Below, in pieces: positions 24,909 through 33,117 of a stretch of 64,000 bases of DNA. The notes beneath the pieces were generated by a model that was given only the letters and a program-made list of their open reading frames with translations, had not been told where the DNA came from and did not search any database. Source of the DNA: UBA668 sp963720695 (lineage in GTDB: Bacteria > Actinomycetota > Acidimicrobiia > Acidimicrobiales > Ilumatobacteraceae). A program made the translations under genes and the position numbers. Within the stretch, counting starts at the first letter, position 1. Every line of letters starts with the position of its first letter. Location of the stretch: assembly GCA_963720695.1 (NCBI GenBank), contig CAVRGG010000003.1, forward strand, positions 248,001 through 312,000. The letters are read 5' to 3'.

Positions 24909-25688
24909 CTAGGCGAGGAGTTCGCGCCGCAGGTGTTCGATCGCGTCCGGCGAGACACCGAGGCCCAGCACGAACTCGAGGATGCTGCCGTGTCGCTGAC
25001 GCAGGTGACCGATCATGCGCATCATGGCTTCGGGCACGGCGGAGGAGAACACTGCTGGTCCGGCCGCGATGCGCTCGAAGAGTTCGGGGTACTCGCGCTT
25101 GGCCCACTCGCGCATCCGCTCCATGCCTTCCGCGGTGAGGGCATAGTCGGCGACGATGTACTCGTCGCTCACGTCGAGGCAACCGAGCACCATCATCGCC
25201 AGCATCCCGGTGCGGTCCTTGCCGGCCGCGCAGTGGAACACCGCCGGCAGCGCGTCGGGCTCGCAGAGCATGGTGAACGCCTCCGCGAGCCGGGCCGAGC
25301 CCTGGTCGAGGATGGAGAGGTAGGCGTCCTCGAGGAAGTCCGCGGCATCGGTCGCCTGCTCGGCGTCGGCAGCGCTCCACGTGCTGTCGATCACCGGGAC
25401 GTGGTGGAACGCCACCGGGTGCTGGTCGTGGGGGAACGTGCCACGCTCGTCGAGTTCCAGGAAGGTGCGCAGGTCGATCACCGTGCGGAGGCCGAGCCCT
25501 CGAATGACCTCGAGGTCCTCTGGCGTCAGGCGGTAGAGACCGTCGGCGCGAAACAGTCGGCGCCAACGCGTGGTGCGCCCATCGGCGGTGGGATAGCCGC
25601 CCATGTCGCGGAAGTTGTGGACGGCATCGAGACGCACCAGGCGACGCGGATCGCTCCCGATGTCGGGCAGAAGGTGGGGGGTCATCAC
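24909..25688 (-). CDS. Tyrosine phosphatase-like protein (PtpB/Y_phosphatase3 type)
   Basis: 259 residues. The CX5R active-site loop is intact in VFHCAAGKDRTGMLAMMVL. The N-terminus (NFRDMGGYPTADGRTTRWRRLFRADGL) and the following LRTVIDLRTFLELDERG block match the secreted/cytosolic dual-specificity phosphatases related to mycobacterial PtpB, which act on phosphotyrosine and phosphoinositides. No signal peptide is evident. Single gene, 90 bases from the aminotransferase stop. Confidence 0.88.
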   Translation of the reverse strand: MMTPHLLPDIGSDPRRLVRLDAVHNFRDMGGYPTADGRTTRWRRLFRADGLYRLTPEDLEVIRGLGLRTVIDLRTFLELDERGTFPHDQHPVAFHHVPVIDSTWSAADAEQATDAADFLEDAYLSILDQGSARLAEAFTMLCEPDALPAVFHCAAGKDRTGMLAMMVLGCLDVSDEYIVADYALTAEGMERMREWAKREYPELFERIAAGPAVFSSAVPEAMMRMIGHLRQRHGSILEFVLGLGVSPDAIEHLRRELLA

Positions 25689-25778
25689 GGGAACACCGTA
25701 CCGACGAGGTGTGACGACCGGTCGGCCGGCGCGTGAATCGACGGTGAACGGTGTTCGCGCGACGGGTGAACCGGCAGG

Positions 25779-27002
25779 TCAGCCGGGGTGCACCGCGTCG
25801 ATCGAGGCGCGGAGGCGGTCCACCACCTGGTCGATCTCGTCCTCGGAGATCACGAACGGCGGGGCGACCATCACCGCGTCGGCCACCGGGCCAGAACCCG
25901 CCGGGTACACCCACATGTCGCGCTGCAGGGCCGCCGCGACCACGGCATCGCGGCTGCAGCGGAGTTCGATGCCCCAGAACATCCCCCGTCCGCGGATCTC
26001 GACCACCGCAGGGTGCTCGGCGAGTGCGGTGCGCAGGCGGTCACCGAGCGTCGCCCCCACCGAGGCCGCACGCTCGACGAGGTGCTCACGGCGGAGGATC
26101 TGCAACACGGTGGCGCCCGCCGCGCAGGCACCGTCGTTGCCGGTGAACGTGAAGTACATGAACCCGTTCGTGCGCAACACCTCGACGACCTCGTCGGTCG
26201 CGGCGACGGCGCCGAGCGGCACGTAGCCGCCGCCGAGCCCTTTCCCGCCGACGATCACATCGGGGCGCAATGGAAAGTGCTGGTGCCCCCACGTGGTGCC
26301 CGTGCGTCCGAAGCCGGTCATCACCTCGTCGGCGATGAGGAGGATGTCGTGCTCGCGGCACACGTCGCTGACGACCTGCCAGTACTCGTCGCCGGCGGTG
26401 AGACACGCGCCTGCCGCACCGGTGATCGGCTCGGCGATGAACCCGGCGATCGTCGCGGGGTCCTCCTGCTCGATGACCTTGCGCACCTGCTCGGGATCGT
26501 CCCAGGGCACCTTCGGGAACGGCAACAGCAGTGGCTCATAGCCCTTCTGGCGCGCGGAGTGACTGGCCACCGCCATCGTGCCGGTGGTCATCCCGTGGTA
26601 ACTCGGGTGGCGGCCCACCACCTTCCACCGATCGGGCCGGCCTTTGCCGACCTGGTACGCACGAGCGAGACGCAGCGCCGAGTCCGTGCTCTCGCTGCCG
26701 CCGCTCGTGAAGAACACGTGGCTCATCCCGGCCGGTAGCCAGTGGTCGACGAGCTCGTCGTGCAGCGCGAGACGCGCCGGGGTGGGCCAGAGCGGCACGA
26801 CGTACCCGCCGACCATCGCCGCCGCGGCAGCGTCGACCACCTCCGTGCGGCCCCAACCGATGTTGCCGACGATGGCGCCACCTGCTGCATCGAGGATCCG
26901 GCGTCCGTCGGCCGTGTGGAGGTAGACGCCCTCCGCCCCGACGATGGTGGGCGACGAGGTGGCGCCGGGGACGAAGGCGTAGCGATCGGAGTCGGAGAGC
27001 AT
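25779..27002 (-). CDS. Class-III aminotransferase (PLP-dependent)
   Basis: 407 residues from the ATG at 27002. Fold type I omega-aminotransferase: YLHTADGRRILDAAGGAIVG, FFTSGGSESTDSALRLAR (PLP phosphate site), HPSYHGMTTG, LLIADEVMTGFGRTGTTW (aspartate pairing the PLP ring nitrogen), and the Schiff-base lysine in DVIVGGKGLGGGYVPLGAV. The amino donor and acceptor are not predictable. Its start overlaps the AlkB-like stop (TGATG), so the pair is one translational unit and may share the SOS-type control upstream, an unusual partnership. Confidence 0.9.
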   Translation of the reverse strand: MLSDSDRYAFVPGATSSPTIVGAEGVYLHTADGRRILDAAGGAIVGNIGWGRTEVVDAAAAAMVGGYVVPLWPTPARLALHDELVDHWLPAGMSHVFFTSGGSESTDSALRLARAYQVGKGRPDRWKVVGRHPSYHGMTTGTMAVASHSARQKGYEPLLLPFPKVPWDDPEQVRKVIEQEDPATIAGFIAEPITGAAGACLTAGDEYWQVVSDVCREHDILLIADEVMTGFGRTGTTWGHQHFPLRPDVIVGGKGLGGGYVPLGAVAATDEVVEVLRTNGFMYFTFTGNDGACAAGATVLQILRREHLVERAASVGATLGDRLRTALAEHPAVVEIRGRGMFWGIELRCSRDAVVAAALQRDMWVYPAGSGPVADAVMVAPPFVISEDEIDQVVDRLRASIDAVHPG

Positions 27003-27814
27003 CAACGCCAGTATCGCGCCGGGTCGGCCAGCACTCCGGTGTCGTTGGCCAGGTGGTTGCCGGTGTCGTTGCCGATGACATTGCCGGTGTCCTGCCGGCC
27101 CGCGTCGTCGTCGGCGAGGTGGTGGCGGAACATGATGCTCAGCCGTGGTCCGTGCACCGCGGCACTCTTGGGGACGCAGTGCTCCCACTGGTGCTGACAG
27201 GCGCCTCCCATGACGAACAGGTCGCCGTGCCCCAACTGCCAGGACTGCGACGGACCACCGCCCTTGGCCCGCAGCTGGAACGGCCGAGGCAGACCGGTGC
27301 TGACGATGGCGACCACCGGGTTCTCGAGGTGGAACCGCTCGCGATCGGCGTGCCAGGCGACCGAGTCACGGCCGTCGCGGTAGAGGTTGAAGCCGATGGA
27401 GTCGAACGGCCGGTCGTAGTGCCGGGTGAGCTCCTGGCGGGCGCGCCCGAGCACCGGCAGGGCCTCGGCACCGTCGGGCACGCTCCACCACGCCGTCAAT
27501 CGAGGCTCGGGCAGCACTCGTTCGTACATCACCACCTCGCGCTGGCGCCACGGCAGCTTCGCGACCAACTCGGCGACGACGAGATCCGACCCGCTCAGCC
27601 ATCGGGGTGCATGATCGACCCACGACTCGTCGTCGAGCCAAGTACGGGTGACCTGCCCGAACGAGGCGTCGATGGACGGCTCCTCGAACGCGAAGAGGCA
27701 CTGCTGCCAGATGAGCGCCGCCTCGACCCCATCCGTGGAGGGCGCGGATGAGGGCGAGACGGACGATGGGGCGGACAACCGGACGGACGACAGGGCGGGG
27801 GCGACCGAGATCAT
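27002..27814 (-). CDS. AlkB-like 2-oxoglutarate/Fe(II) dioxygenase
   Basis: Predicted DNA/RNA dealkylation repair enzyme. 270 residues from the ATG at 27814; typical AlkB proteins are about 200-216. Core features: SIGFNLYRDGRDSVAWHADRE with iron ligands H155 and D157, third ligand H212 in WEHCVPK, and 2-oxoglutarate arginines in PRLSIMFRH. There is an N-terminal extension of about 50 residues and a C-terminal tail with an eight-residue repeat (TGN/NDTG units, 241-262) encoded by a 24-base tandem repeat. A LexA-type box lies 18-33 bases upstream of this ATG; an alternative GTG at 27841 would fall inside that box, favouring the ATG. Confidence 0.88.
   Translation of the reverse strand: MISVAPALSSVRLSAPSSVSPSSAPSTDGVEAALIWQQCLFAFEEPSIDASFGQVTRTWLDDESWVDHAPRWLSGSDLVVAELVAKLPWRQREVVMYERVLPEPRLTAWWSVPDGAEALPVLGRARQELTRHYDRPFDSIGFNLYRDGRDSVAWHADRERFHLENPVVAIVSTGLPRPFQLRAKGGGPSQSWQLGHGDLFVMGGACQHQWEHCVPKSAAVHGPRLSIMFRHHLADDDAGRQDTGNVIGNDTGNHLANDTGVLADPARYWR
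27036..27097. repeat. 24-base tandem repeat in the AlkB-like 3' end
   Basis: CCGGTGTCGTT recurs at 27036, 27060 and (truncated) 27084 with an exact 24-base period, about 2.6 copies. In frame it yields eight-residue repeats in the extreme C-terminal tail of the dioxygenase, outside the catalytic core. The unit length keeps the reading frame, so copy number could vary without disrupting the protein. Confidence 0.7.
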
Positions 27815-27831
27815 GCCGCCATCCTCGCGCG

Positions 27832-27847
27832 GCGAACACACGTTCGC
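27832..27847. promoter_or_regulatory. LexA-type SOS box
   Basis: GCGAACACACGTTCGC is a full match to the actinobacterial/Gram-positive LexA consensus CGAAC-N4-GTTCG, extended by one pair on each side. It lies just upstream of the AlkB-like ATG (27814) and 47 bases upstream of the divergent SpoU methyltransferase start (27895). Predicted damage-inducible control of the AlkB-aminotransferase pair. Confidence 0.75.
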
Positions 27848-27894
27848 AACCGCTCGGCCGGGGACACCCGTCCAGTCGGCCGTAGAGTCACCCC

Positions 27895-28677
27895 GTGCCG
27901 ATTCGCATCGAGGCAGCCGACGACCCGCGCATCACCGATTACGTCGGGCTGCGCGACCGCAAGGAGGTCGACGACTTCCTGATCGCCGAGACCAAGCAGG
28001 TGATCGCCCGGTTGATGAAGTCGCCGCTCAAGATCCGCTCCATGCTGTTCTCGACCAAGGCCCACGCCACCCTGTGGCCGATGGTCCAACACGTCGACGC
28101 TCCCATCTACGTGGCCGAGGCCGAGATCCTCGAAGGAATCGCCGGGTTCCCGGTGCACCGTGGCGTGCTCGCGTCCGCCGAGCGTCCTGCACCGCTGGAC
28201 CTGCTCGACGTGCTGGCCGAGGCGCGGCGAATCGTCGTGCTCGAGGGCAGCAACGACCACGAGAACATCGGTGCCGTGGCCCGCTCGGCGAGGGCGCTGG
28301 GCTTCGACGCGCTCGTGCTCGATCCCACCTGCGCCGATCCGTTCGCGCGACGAGCGGTGCGTGTGTCGATGGGCGAGATCCTCCACCTGCCGGTGGCACG
28401 ATGCGAGGAGTGGCCGGCCGCACTCGGCACGATCGCCGAACACGGTTTCGAGACATGGGCGCTGACGACGGCGCCCGCGGCCAACAGCCTGTACGACATG
28501 CCGATGCCGGCCAAGGTCGCCCTCGTCGCCGGCGCAGAGGGCCCTGGCCTCACCGCCGAGGCACAACTGCGAACGCACTACGACGTGCGCATCCCGATGC
28601 ATCACGGCGTCGACTCGCTGAACCTCGGACACGCGCTCGCCATCACCATGGCAGCCGTGTCACCGCCGCCGCGCTGA
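27895..28677 (+). CDS. SpoU/TrmH-family RNA methyltransferase
   Basis: 260 residues from a GTG. 2'-O-ribose methyltransferase of the SPOUT class. The C-terminal trefoil-knot domain shows VLEGSNDHENIGAVARSARA (motif 1), VALVAGAEGPGLT (motif 2) and VDSLNLGHALAITMAA (motif 3). The N-terminal substrate-binding domain is visible at about 1-100. The RNA target (rRNA or tRNA position) cannot be deduced. Divergent from the AlkB-like gene with the SOS box between them. Confidence 0.92.
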   Translation: MPIRIEAADDPRITDYVGLRDRKEVDDFLIAETKQVIARLMKSPLKIRSMLFSTKAHATLWPMVQHVDAPIYVAEAEILEGIAGFPVHRGVLASAERPAPLDLLDVLAEARRIVVLEGSNDHENIGAVARSARALGFDALVLDPTCADPFARRAVRVSMGEILHLPVARCEEWPAALGTIAEHGFETWALTTAPAANSLYDMPMPAKVALVAGAEGPGLTAEAQLRTHYDVRIPMHHGVDSLNLGHALAITMAAVSPPPR

Positions 28678-28767
28678 ACGACGCGTCGTAGGTGAACTCT
28701 CTTCAAGTTCGTCGCAGCGCCGACGATACGAATGGTGAGCAGCCCGGATCGGGCGAGGAGGCACACC

Positions 28768-29193
28768 ATGCGGAGGTCGACCACGGGAGCGAGGATCTCA
28801 CTGGCAGCCGTCGCCGTGGCGGGCGTGCTGGCCGTGGGCTCGGTTCGTGCGGCCGACGCGCATCGAGCGGAGGGCCGCGACGATCATCGACCGTCATCGA
28901 ACGCGTCCACTGCGTGTCCGCATCGCGTCGTCGACGCGAGCGCGCCGACGACCGGACCGAACACGCAGTCGATCACGGTCGTGGTTCCCCGAACCGTCCT
29001 CGTCCACCTCGACCGGTCGGGGCGCATCACACGCGCCACGACGAACACCGGCTGTGCACCACGGCGCGCTGACGACGTCTACGTGATTCGGGCGAACGGA
29101 TCCGTCGTCGCTGCCCCGTCGTCGCTCGTCGCCCACGTTCGCTGGGTCCAGCAAGACACTCGATCCGGGGTCTACGTCCCCATCGACGACTGA
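28768..29193 (+). CDS. Hypothetical secreted protein
   Basis: 141 residues from the ATG at 28768, preceded by GAGGAG eight bases upstream. A signal peptide is clear: basic start (MRRSTTGAR) then a hydrophobic alanine/valine run ending VRAADA. The mature part has two cysteines about 50 residues apart, a VVVPRTVLVHLDRSGRIT strand pattern and an acidic end; it may be one small disulfide-stabilised beta domain. No family recognised. It is convergent with the GGDEF-EAL gene 17 bases away. Confidence 0.65.
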   Translation: MRRSTTGARISLAAVAVAGVLAVGSVRAADAHRAEGRDDHRPSSNASTACPHRVVDASAPTTGPNTQSITVVVPRTVLVHLDRSGRITRATTNTGCAPRRADDVYVIRANGSVVAAPSSLVAHVRWVQQDTRSGVYVPIDD

Positions 29194-29210
29194 GTTCTCG
29201 ACGAAGTGGA

Positions 29211-31511
29211 TCAGTGGCGGCCGACCGGCGTCCGGCCACGGTCCATCCACGCGTCGAGCACGTCGACGGGGACGGGTCGGCTCCACCGGTAGCCCTGCGC
29301 GAAGAGACAGCCGGCCAGTGCAAGGCGATCGCGGGTCGCGTCGTCCTCGACTCCCTCGGCCACCACGCGCAGCCCGAGGTTGTGACCGAGGTCGACGACG
29401 GACCGGATGATCACGGCGTGGTCCTGACGTGTGCACACGTCGGTCACGAAGGTCCTGTCGATCTTCAACTCATGGATCGGCAGGGTCGTCAGGTAGACGA
29501 GCGATGCGTGGCCGGTGCCGAAGTCGTCGACCGAGACCTGGACGCCCATCGCGTCGAGGGTCGCCAGAACCTCCCGCGCCTTGGTGGGCTCGGTCATGAT
29601 CGCCGTCTCGGTGATCTCGACCACGAGCATCCGGCTCGGCACCCGGTACTCGTCGAGCAGCCGGGCGATCGTCTCGCACAAATGGTTGTCGTGGAGCGAT
29701 CGGGCGGACACGTTCACCGAGACGGGGATCTCGCGACCGGCGTCCAGCCAGGCCCGCACGTCCTTGATCGCCCGCTCCAACGCCCAGTCGGTGAGGGGCT
29801 GGATCAGGGCGGTGTGCTCGGCGTACGGCACGAACGCATCCGGCATGGTGAGGCCCCGTTGGGGATGCTCCCACCGCAGCAGTGCTTCGGCGCCGCACAC
29901 GGTGTCATCCGCGATCGAGACCTTCGGCTGGTAGTGCAGCACCAACTCGTCGTGGTCGAGTGCCAGCCGCAACTCGGCGAGCAACGACAGCCGACGCGGG
30001 TCGTGCGAATCGAGACTGGTCTCGTACAGCGAGGCACCGAGGCCGAACAGCTTGGCGTTGTACATCGCCATGTCGGCGTGCTGGAGCAGCAGCATGAAAT
30101 CGTCGCCGTGGTCGGGGGCGACGGCGATACCGACGCTCGCCTCCACCTCCAGTGCGATCTCCCCGATCACGAACGGGTCCCGAAGGCAGCGACGGATCCG
30201 GGCCGCCACCTCGAGCGCCTCGGCCGGCCCATGGATGCTCGGCAGGAGCACGGCGAACTCGTCGCCTCCCAGCCGAGCGATGGTGTCGGCATCGCGGAGC
30301 ACGGATCGAATCCGAGGACCCACCGCGGTGAGCAGTTGATCGCCCGATTGATGACCGAGCGTGTCGTTGACGTCCTTGAACCGGTCCAGATCGACGAGGA
30401 GCACGGCGACCTTGCCCCCGTCCTTGCGCCGCAGTTCGATCGCTCGTTCGGCATCGGCCGACAGCATGTTGCGGTTCGGAAGTCCGGTCAGTCCGTCCGT
30501 GACCGCGGCGAGCTCCAGTCGGCGTTGATAGCCGCGGAAGCTCAGGAAGGCGAGCATGAACAGCGCGCACGCCGCTCCGATCAGCGCGATCGAGCGCATG
30601 TCGAAGTAGCCACCGAGGCCCGGGTCCGCCGGCGGGGACGCAGCGATGATGTACCAGTCGTTGGCGTTGGTCGCCGTGCGCCGGAGGTGTTCGAACGCGG
30701 CCCGCTGCCCGTTGATGGTGGCGATGCCGCTCTGATCACCGGACGTCCGCAACTGCTGCAGCATCGCCATGTCACCGGGCGTCTGTTCGGCGTTGACCGG
30801 GACCTTGCCGGCACTGTCGGCGATCGTGGCGCCCGTGGTCGCGTCGACGATGAGGAAGCGGATGTTCGAGTCGCTGTTGATGCTCGCGAAACTCGCCATC
30901 GACACTTCGAAGTGGACCAGCGCCTGTTCGCCCGGCGGGAGCCCGGGCAGCATGGTCGAGTTGGAGATCACCAGGTCGTGAGTGTCGGGAGAGATGTAGG
31001 CGGCGGCCTGATAGACGTTGCCGACACCGACGTCGATCGTCGGTTGGAAGAAGGGGTTGTGGCTCTCGTCGCGGGACAGTTCGGCGAAGCTGGCCTGGCG
31101 GCCCTTCACCAGCCTGGCGTTCTCCGCGCCGTGGATGTCGATGAAGCAGATCTCGCCGACTCGACCGTCGTAGAGATGCTCGAGGTAGGACAAGGACCCG
31201 ACTGCTTTGACCAAGCTGGGGTCGCCTTCGGCGATCTTGCTGTCACGGGTACCGGAGGCCGCGTAGAAGTCCGTGAAGGCATCGTTCTGCGCCTGCAGCA
31301 GCAGGAGGTCGCGGGCTCGGGCGAAGTACTCGGTGATGGCGGTGACCTGCTTGCGGTCCTCTCGCGCCAACTGTCGGTCGAGCGCGGATCGGTTCTCGTG
31401 GGTGTTGACGACGCTCAATCCGACGGCGAACGCGACCATGACCACACCGGCCACGAGCGCGCCGAGACGCAGCCATGCCAAGGAATGACTCCGTCGAAGG
31501 GACCGCCACAC
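29211..31511 (-). CDS. Membrane GGDEF-EAL protein with extracellular sensor domain
   Basis: 766 residues. One membrane helix near residue 15-36 and another at about 308-328 flank an outside sensory domain of about 270 residues resembling a double Cache domain (FIDIHGAENARLVKG, ISNSTMLPGLPPGEQ). The GGDEF domain (about 335-495) has intact RLGGDEFAVLL and an RxxD I-site (RDAD). The EAL domain (about 510-755) has EALLRWEHP, VNVSARSL, VEITETA, VSVDDFGTGHASL, LKIDRTF and VVAEGVED, so the main catalytic residues for c-di-GMP hydrolysis are present. The protein could therefore both make and degrade c-di-GMP in response to an outside ligand. Single gene, with about 80 bases upstream before the next stop. 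Confidence 0.93.
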   Translation of the reverse strand: MWRSLRRSHSLAWLRLGALVAGVVMVAFAVGLSVVNTHENRSALDRQLAREDRKQVTAITEYFARARDLLLLQAQNDAFTDFYAASGTRDSKIAEGDPSLVKAVGSLSYLEHLYDGRVGEICFIDIHGAENARLVKGRQASFAELSRDESHNPFFQPTIDVGVGNVYQAAAYISPDTHDLVISNSTMLPGLPPGEQALVHFEVSMASFASINSDSNIRFLIVDATTGATIADSAGKVPVNAEQTPGDMAMLQQLRTSGDQSGIATINGQRAAFEHLRRTATNANDWYIIAASPPADPGLGGYFDMRSIALIGAACALFMLAFLSFRGYQRRLELAAVTDGLTGLPNRNMLSADAERAIELRRKDGGKVAVLLVDLDRFKDVNDTLGHQSGDQLLTAVGPRIRSVLRDADTIARLGGDEFAVLLPSIHGPAEALEVAARIRRCLRDPFVIGEIALEVEASVGIAVAPDHGDDFMLLLQHADMAMYNAKLFGLGASLYETSLDSHDPRRLSLLAELRLALDHDELVLHYQPKVSIADDTVCGAEALLRWEHPQRGLTMPDAFVPYAEHTALIQPLTDWALERAIKDVRAWLDAGREIPVSVNVSARSLHDNHLCETIARLLDEYRVPSRMLVVEITETAIMTEPTKAREVLATLDAMGVQVSVDDFGTGHASLVYLTTLPIHELKIDRTFVTDVCTRQDHAVIIRSVVDLGHNLGLRVVAEGVEDDATRDRLALAGCLFAQGYRWSRPVPVDVLDAWMDRGRTPVGRH

Positions 31512-31592
31512 GGGTTACCTATCGGCCGATCGGCTCAAAACATGAGCGTCCGCGCAGGGTCTCTGGTCGTAGTACCTGCGGTTCGGCGGAGG

Positions 31593-31931
31593 TCAGAGCG
31601 TGGGTGATCGATGTCGCGGCCACGCGAGAACCAGCTCGTCGCGTTCGGTCAACCTTCGCCACCTCGTCAGCATCGAATCGAGCTCGTCGTCCAGACACGT
31701 CGGTGTCCGAGCCCGCCAAGAGAAGTAGACCGCATTGACCCGGGCCTCGGCGACGGCAAGTTCCTCGCGGTGACGGGCGATGATCGCCCGCCCCTTGTCC
31801 GTGCGTTTCCGCCCGATCGTCCTGAAGGTCGCACCGATTGCGACGCACCCCCAGAAGCCGAACTGGATGCCCAACGCGTCCTCGATCACGAAGGTGTACA
31901 GGTCGTGGGGCAGATCGCCACCCGCTGCCAT
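31593..31931 (-). CDS. Hypothetical protein
   Basis: 112 residues from the ATG at 31931; longer starts at 32015, 32030 or 32057 are possible. The product contains GDLPHDLYTFVIEDALGIQ, a hydrophobic FGFWGCVAIGATF stretch and a charged helical C-terminus (RAIIARHREELAVAEARVN, LTRWRRLTERDEL). No family recognised with certainty. It lies between tRNA-Ala and the GGDEF-EAL gene on the same strand, but a shared transcript is uncertain. Confidence 0.5.
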   Translation of the reverse strand: MAAGGDLPHDLYTFVIEDALGIQFGFWGCVAIGATFRTIGRKRTDKGRAIIARHREELAVAEARVNAVYFSWRARTPTCLDDELDSMLTRWRRLTERDELVLAWPRHRSPTL

Positions 31932-32092
31932 CGACGGTCCGGGGACGATCGTGCGAGGCGGTCGCAGTGCCGTCCACGAACATGTGCGGCCGAGCCGACG
32001 AAAGGTCACCACCATGTCCTGTCCGGGCATCCCGGCAAAAGTAGCGAACCTGCCCAAGCCCGGCGGCGCCCCTTTTCCGAGACATCACAACG

Positions 32093-32165
32093 TGGAGACG
32101 AGGGGAATCGAACCCCTGACATCTACCTTGCAAAGGTAGCGCTCTGCCAACTGAGCTACGTCCCC
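32093..32165 (-). tRNA. tRNA-Ala (anticodon TGC)
   Basis: 73 nucleotides on the minus strand. GGGGACG pairs with CGTCTCC in the acceptor; the D-arm is TAGCTCAGTTGGCAGAGC; the anticodon stem CTACC/GGTAG holds the loop TTTGCAA (anticodon TGC); the T-arm is CAGGGGTTCGAATCCCCTC with discriminator A. CCA is not encoded. The usual partner tRNA-Ile is about 29.6 kb away near gyrA. Confidence 0.97.
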
Positions 32166-32178
32166 GTAACGGCGGGCC

Positions 32179-33117
32179 TCACGATACCGGCTCCCTCGTC
32201 ACCTCATACCCACCGGTTTCGAGCATCGTGTGCAGCCCGGCGAGGCCCTCGTCGAATGCTGTCCGCTCGTCGCGGACCGCGACCTCGGGGGTCAGTGCAT
32301 CGCCGTGCAGGTATCGGGACGGGTCGTCGAACTCGAAGCACTGAGCACTCGGTAACGACTCGCGTGTGCACTTCAGTGGTGCCCGGTAGCCCCACACGTT
32401 CTCGAAGCAGAACCGCCGAACACCCGCTTCGAACAAGGCGTCCGTGATCTCCCGCGTCGGGAGCCGACCGGTGCCGAAGGGGACGCCCTGCACGACCGGG
32501 CCGTCCGGCCCGTCGACGACGACGTGATCCTTGGCGTGGACGCGGGCGATGAACGGTGCCATCGCCGCCAACGCATCGAGCGGGTCCTCGCCGACCATCT
32601 GGCTGTTGCCGTAGTCGTACAGCGCACGCACCGAGGGGTGGTCGACCGCGGCAAGGATCTCGGCGAGCACGGGGCCGGTGAAGTCCTCGTGGTTCTCCAA
32701 CACGACGAGGACACCGAGGTCCTCGGCGCGCGGTGCGATCGACTGCAGGTCGCGTATCGTCCACGGCACCACGTCGGCCAGGGGTGCGTCGTACTTCGTG
32801 TAGGTGCGCAACGTGTCGGCGCCGCACGCAGCAGCGACCCGCAGCATCGTCGACATGTTCTCCTCGCGTGTGTCGCTCGTGTCGAGTTCGAGACGCAACG
32901 AGTGCAGCGCGACCGACCGCGCGACGGCTGCGAGGTGCGCCGGATCGGTTCCGCAGAGATCACGAAAGCCCGGCCCGTTGGCCGAAATGTTGACGCCGGT
33001 GAACCCGCGGCGTGCCATCTCGTCGATGTACGCGAACACGTCGTAGCCGGTCGCATCCCGGTGCCGCAGGTGGAAGCGCATCGAGAACGAGTGCACGTGG
33101 AGGGAGATCTGCTTCAC
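32179..33117 (-). CDS. Sugar phosphate isomerase/epimerase family protein (AP-endonuclease-2-like TIM barrel)
   Basis: 312 residues. Opens with ISLHVHSFSMRFHLRH and shows FTGVNISANGPGF, GADTLRTYTKYDAPLADVVP, VLVVLENHEDFTGP (metal-ligand glutamate), YDYGNSQMVGEDPLDAL, RVHAKDH (metal-ligand His) and CFENVWGYRAPL, the order of metal-binding strands in xylose-isomerase-like barrels. The substrate is unknown. It overlaps the kinase-like gene (33114) by four bases, so the two form an operon; that link may suggest a phosphorylated-sugar or inositol-like pathway, which is inference. Confidence 0.83.
   Translation of the reverse strand: MKQISLHVHSFSMRFHLRHRDATGYDVFAYIDEMARRGFTGVNISANGPGFRDLCGTDPAHLAAVARSVALHSLRLELDTSDTREENMSTMLRVAAACGADTLRTYTKYDAPLADVVPWTIRDLQSIAPRAEDLGVLVVLENHEDFTGPVLAEILAAVDHPSVRALYDYGNSQMVGEDPLDALAAMAPFIARVHAKDHVVVDGPDGPVVQGVPFGTGRLPTREITDALFEAGVRRFCFENVWGYRAPLKCTRESLPSAQCFEFDDPSRYLHGDALTPEVAVRDERTAFDEGLAGLHTMLETGGYEVTREPVS

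Noticed and set aside
31932..32057. Longer start of the hypothetical protein near tRNA-Ala
   Set aside because: The extra residues are R/P/T-rich without pattern; kept as alternatives only.
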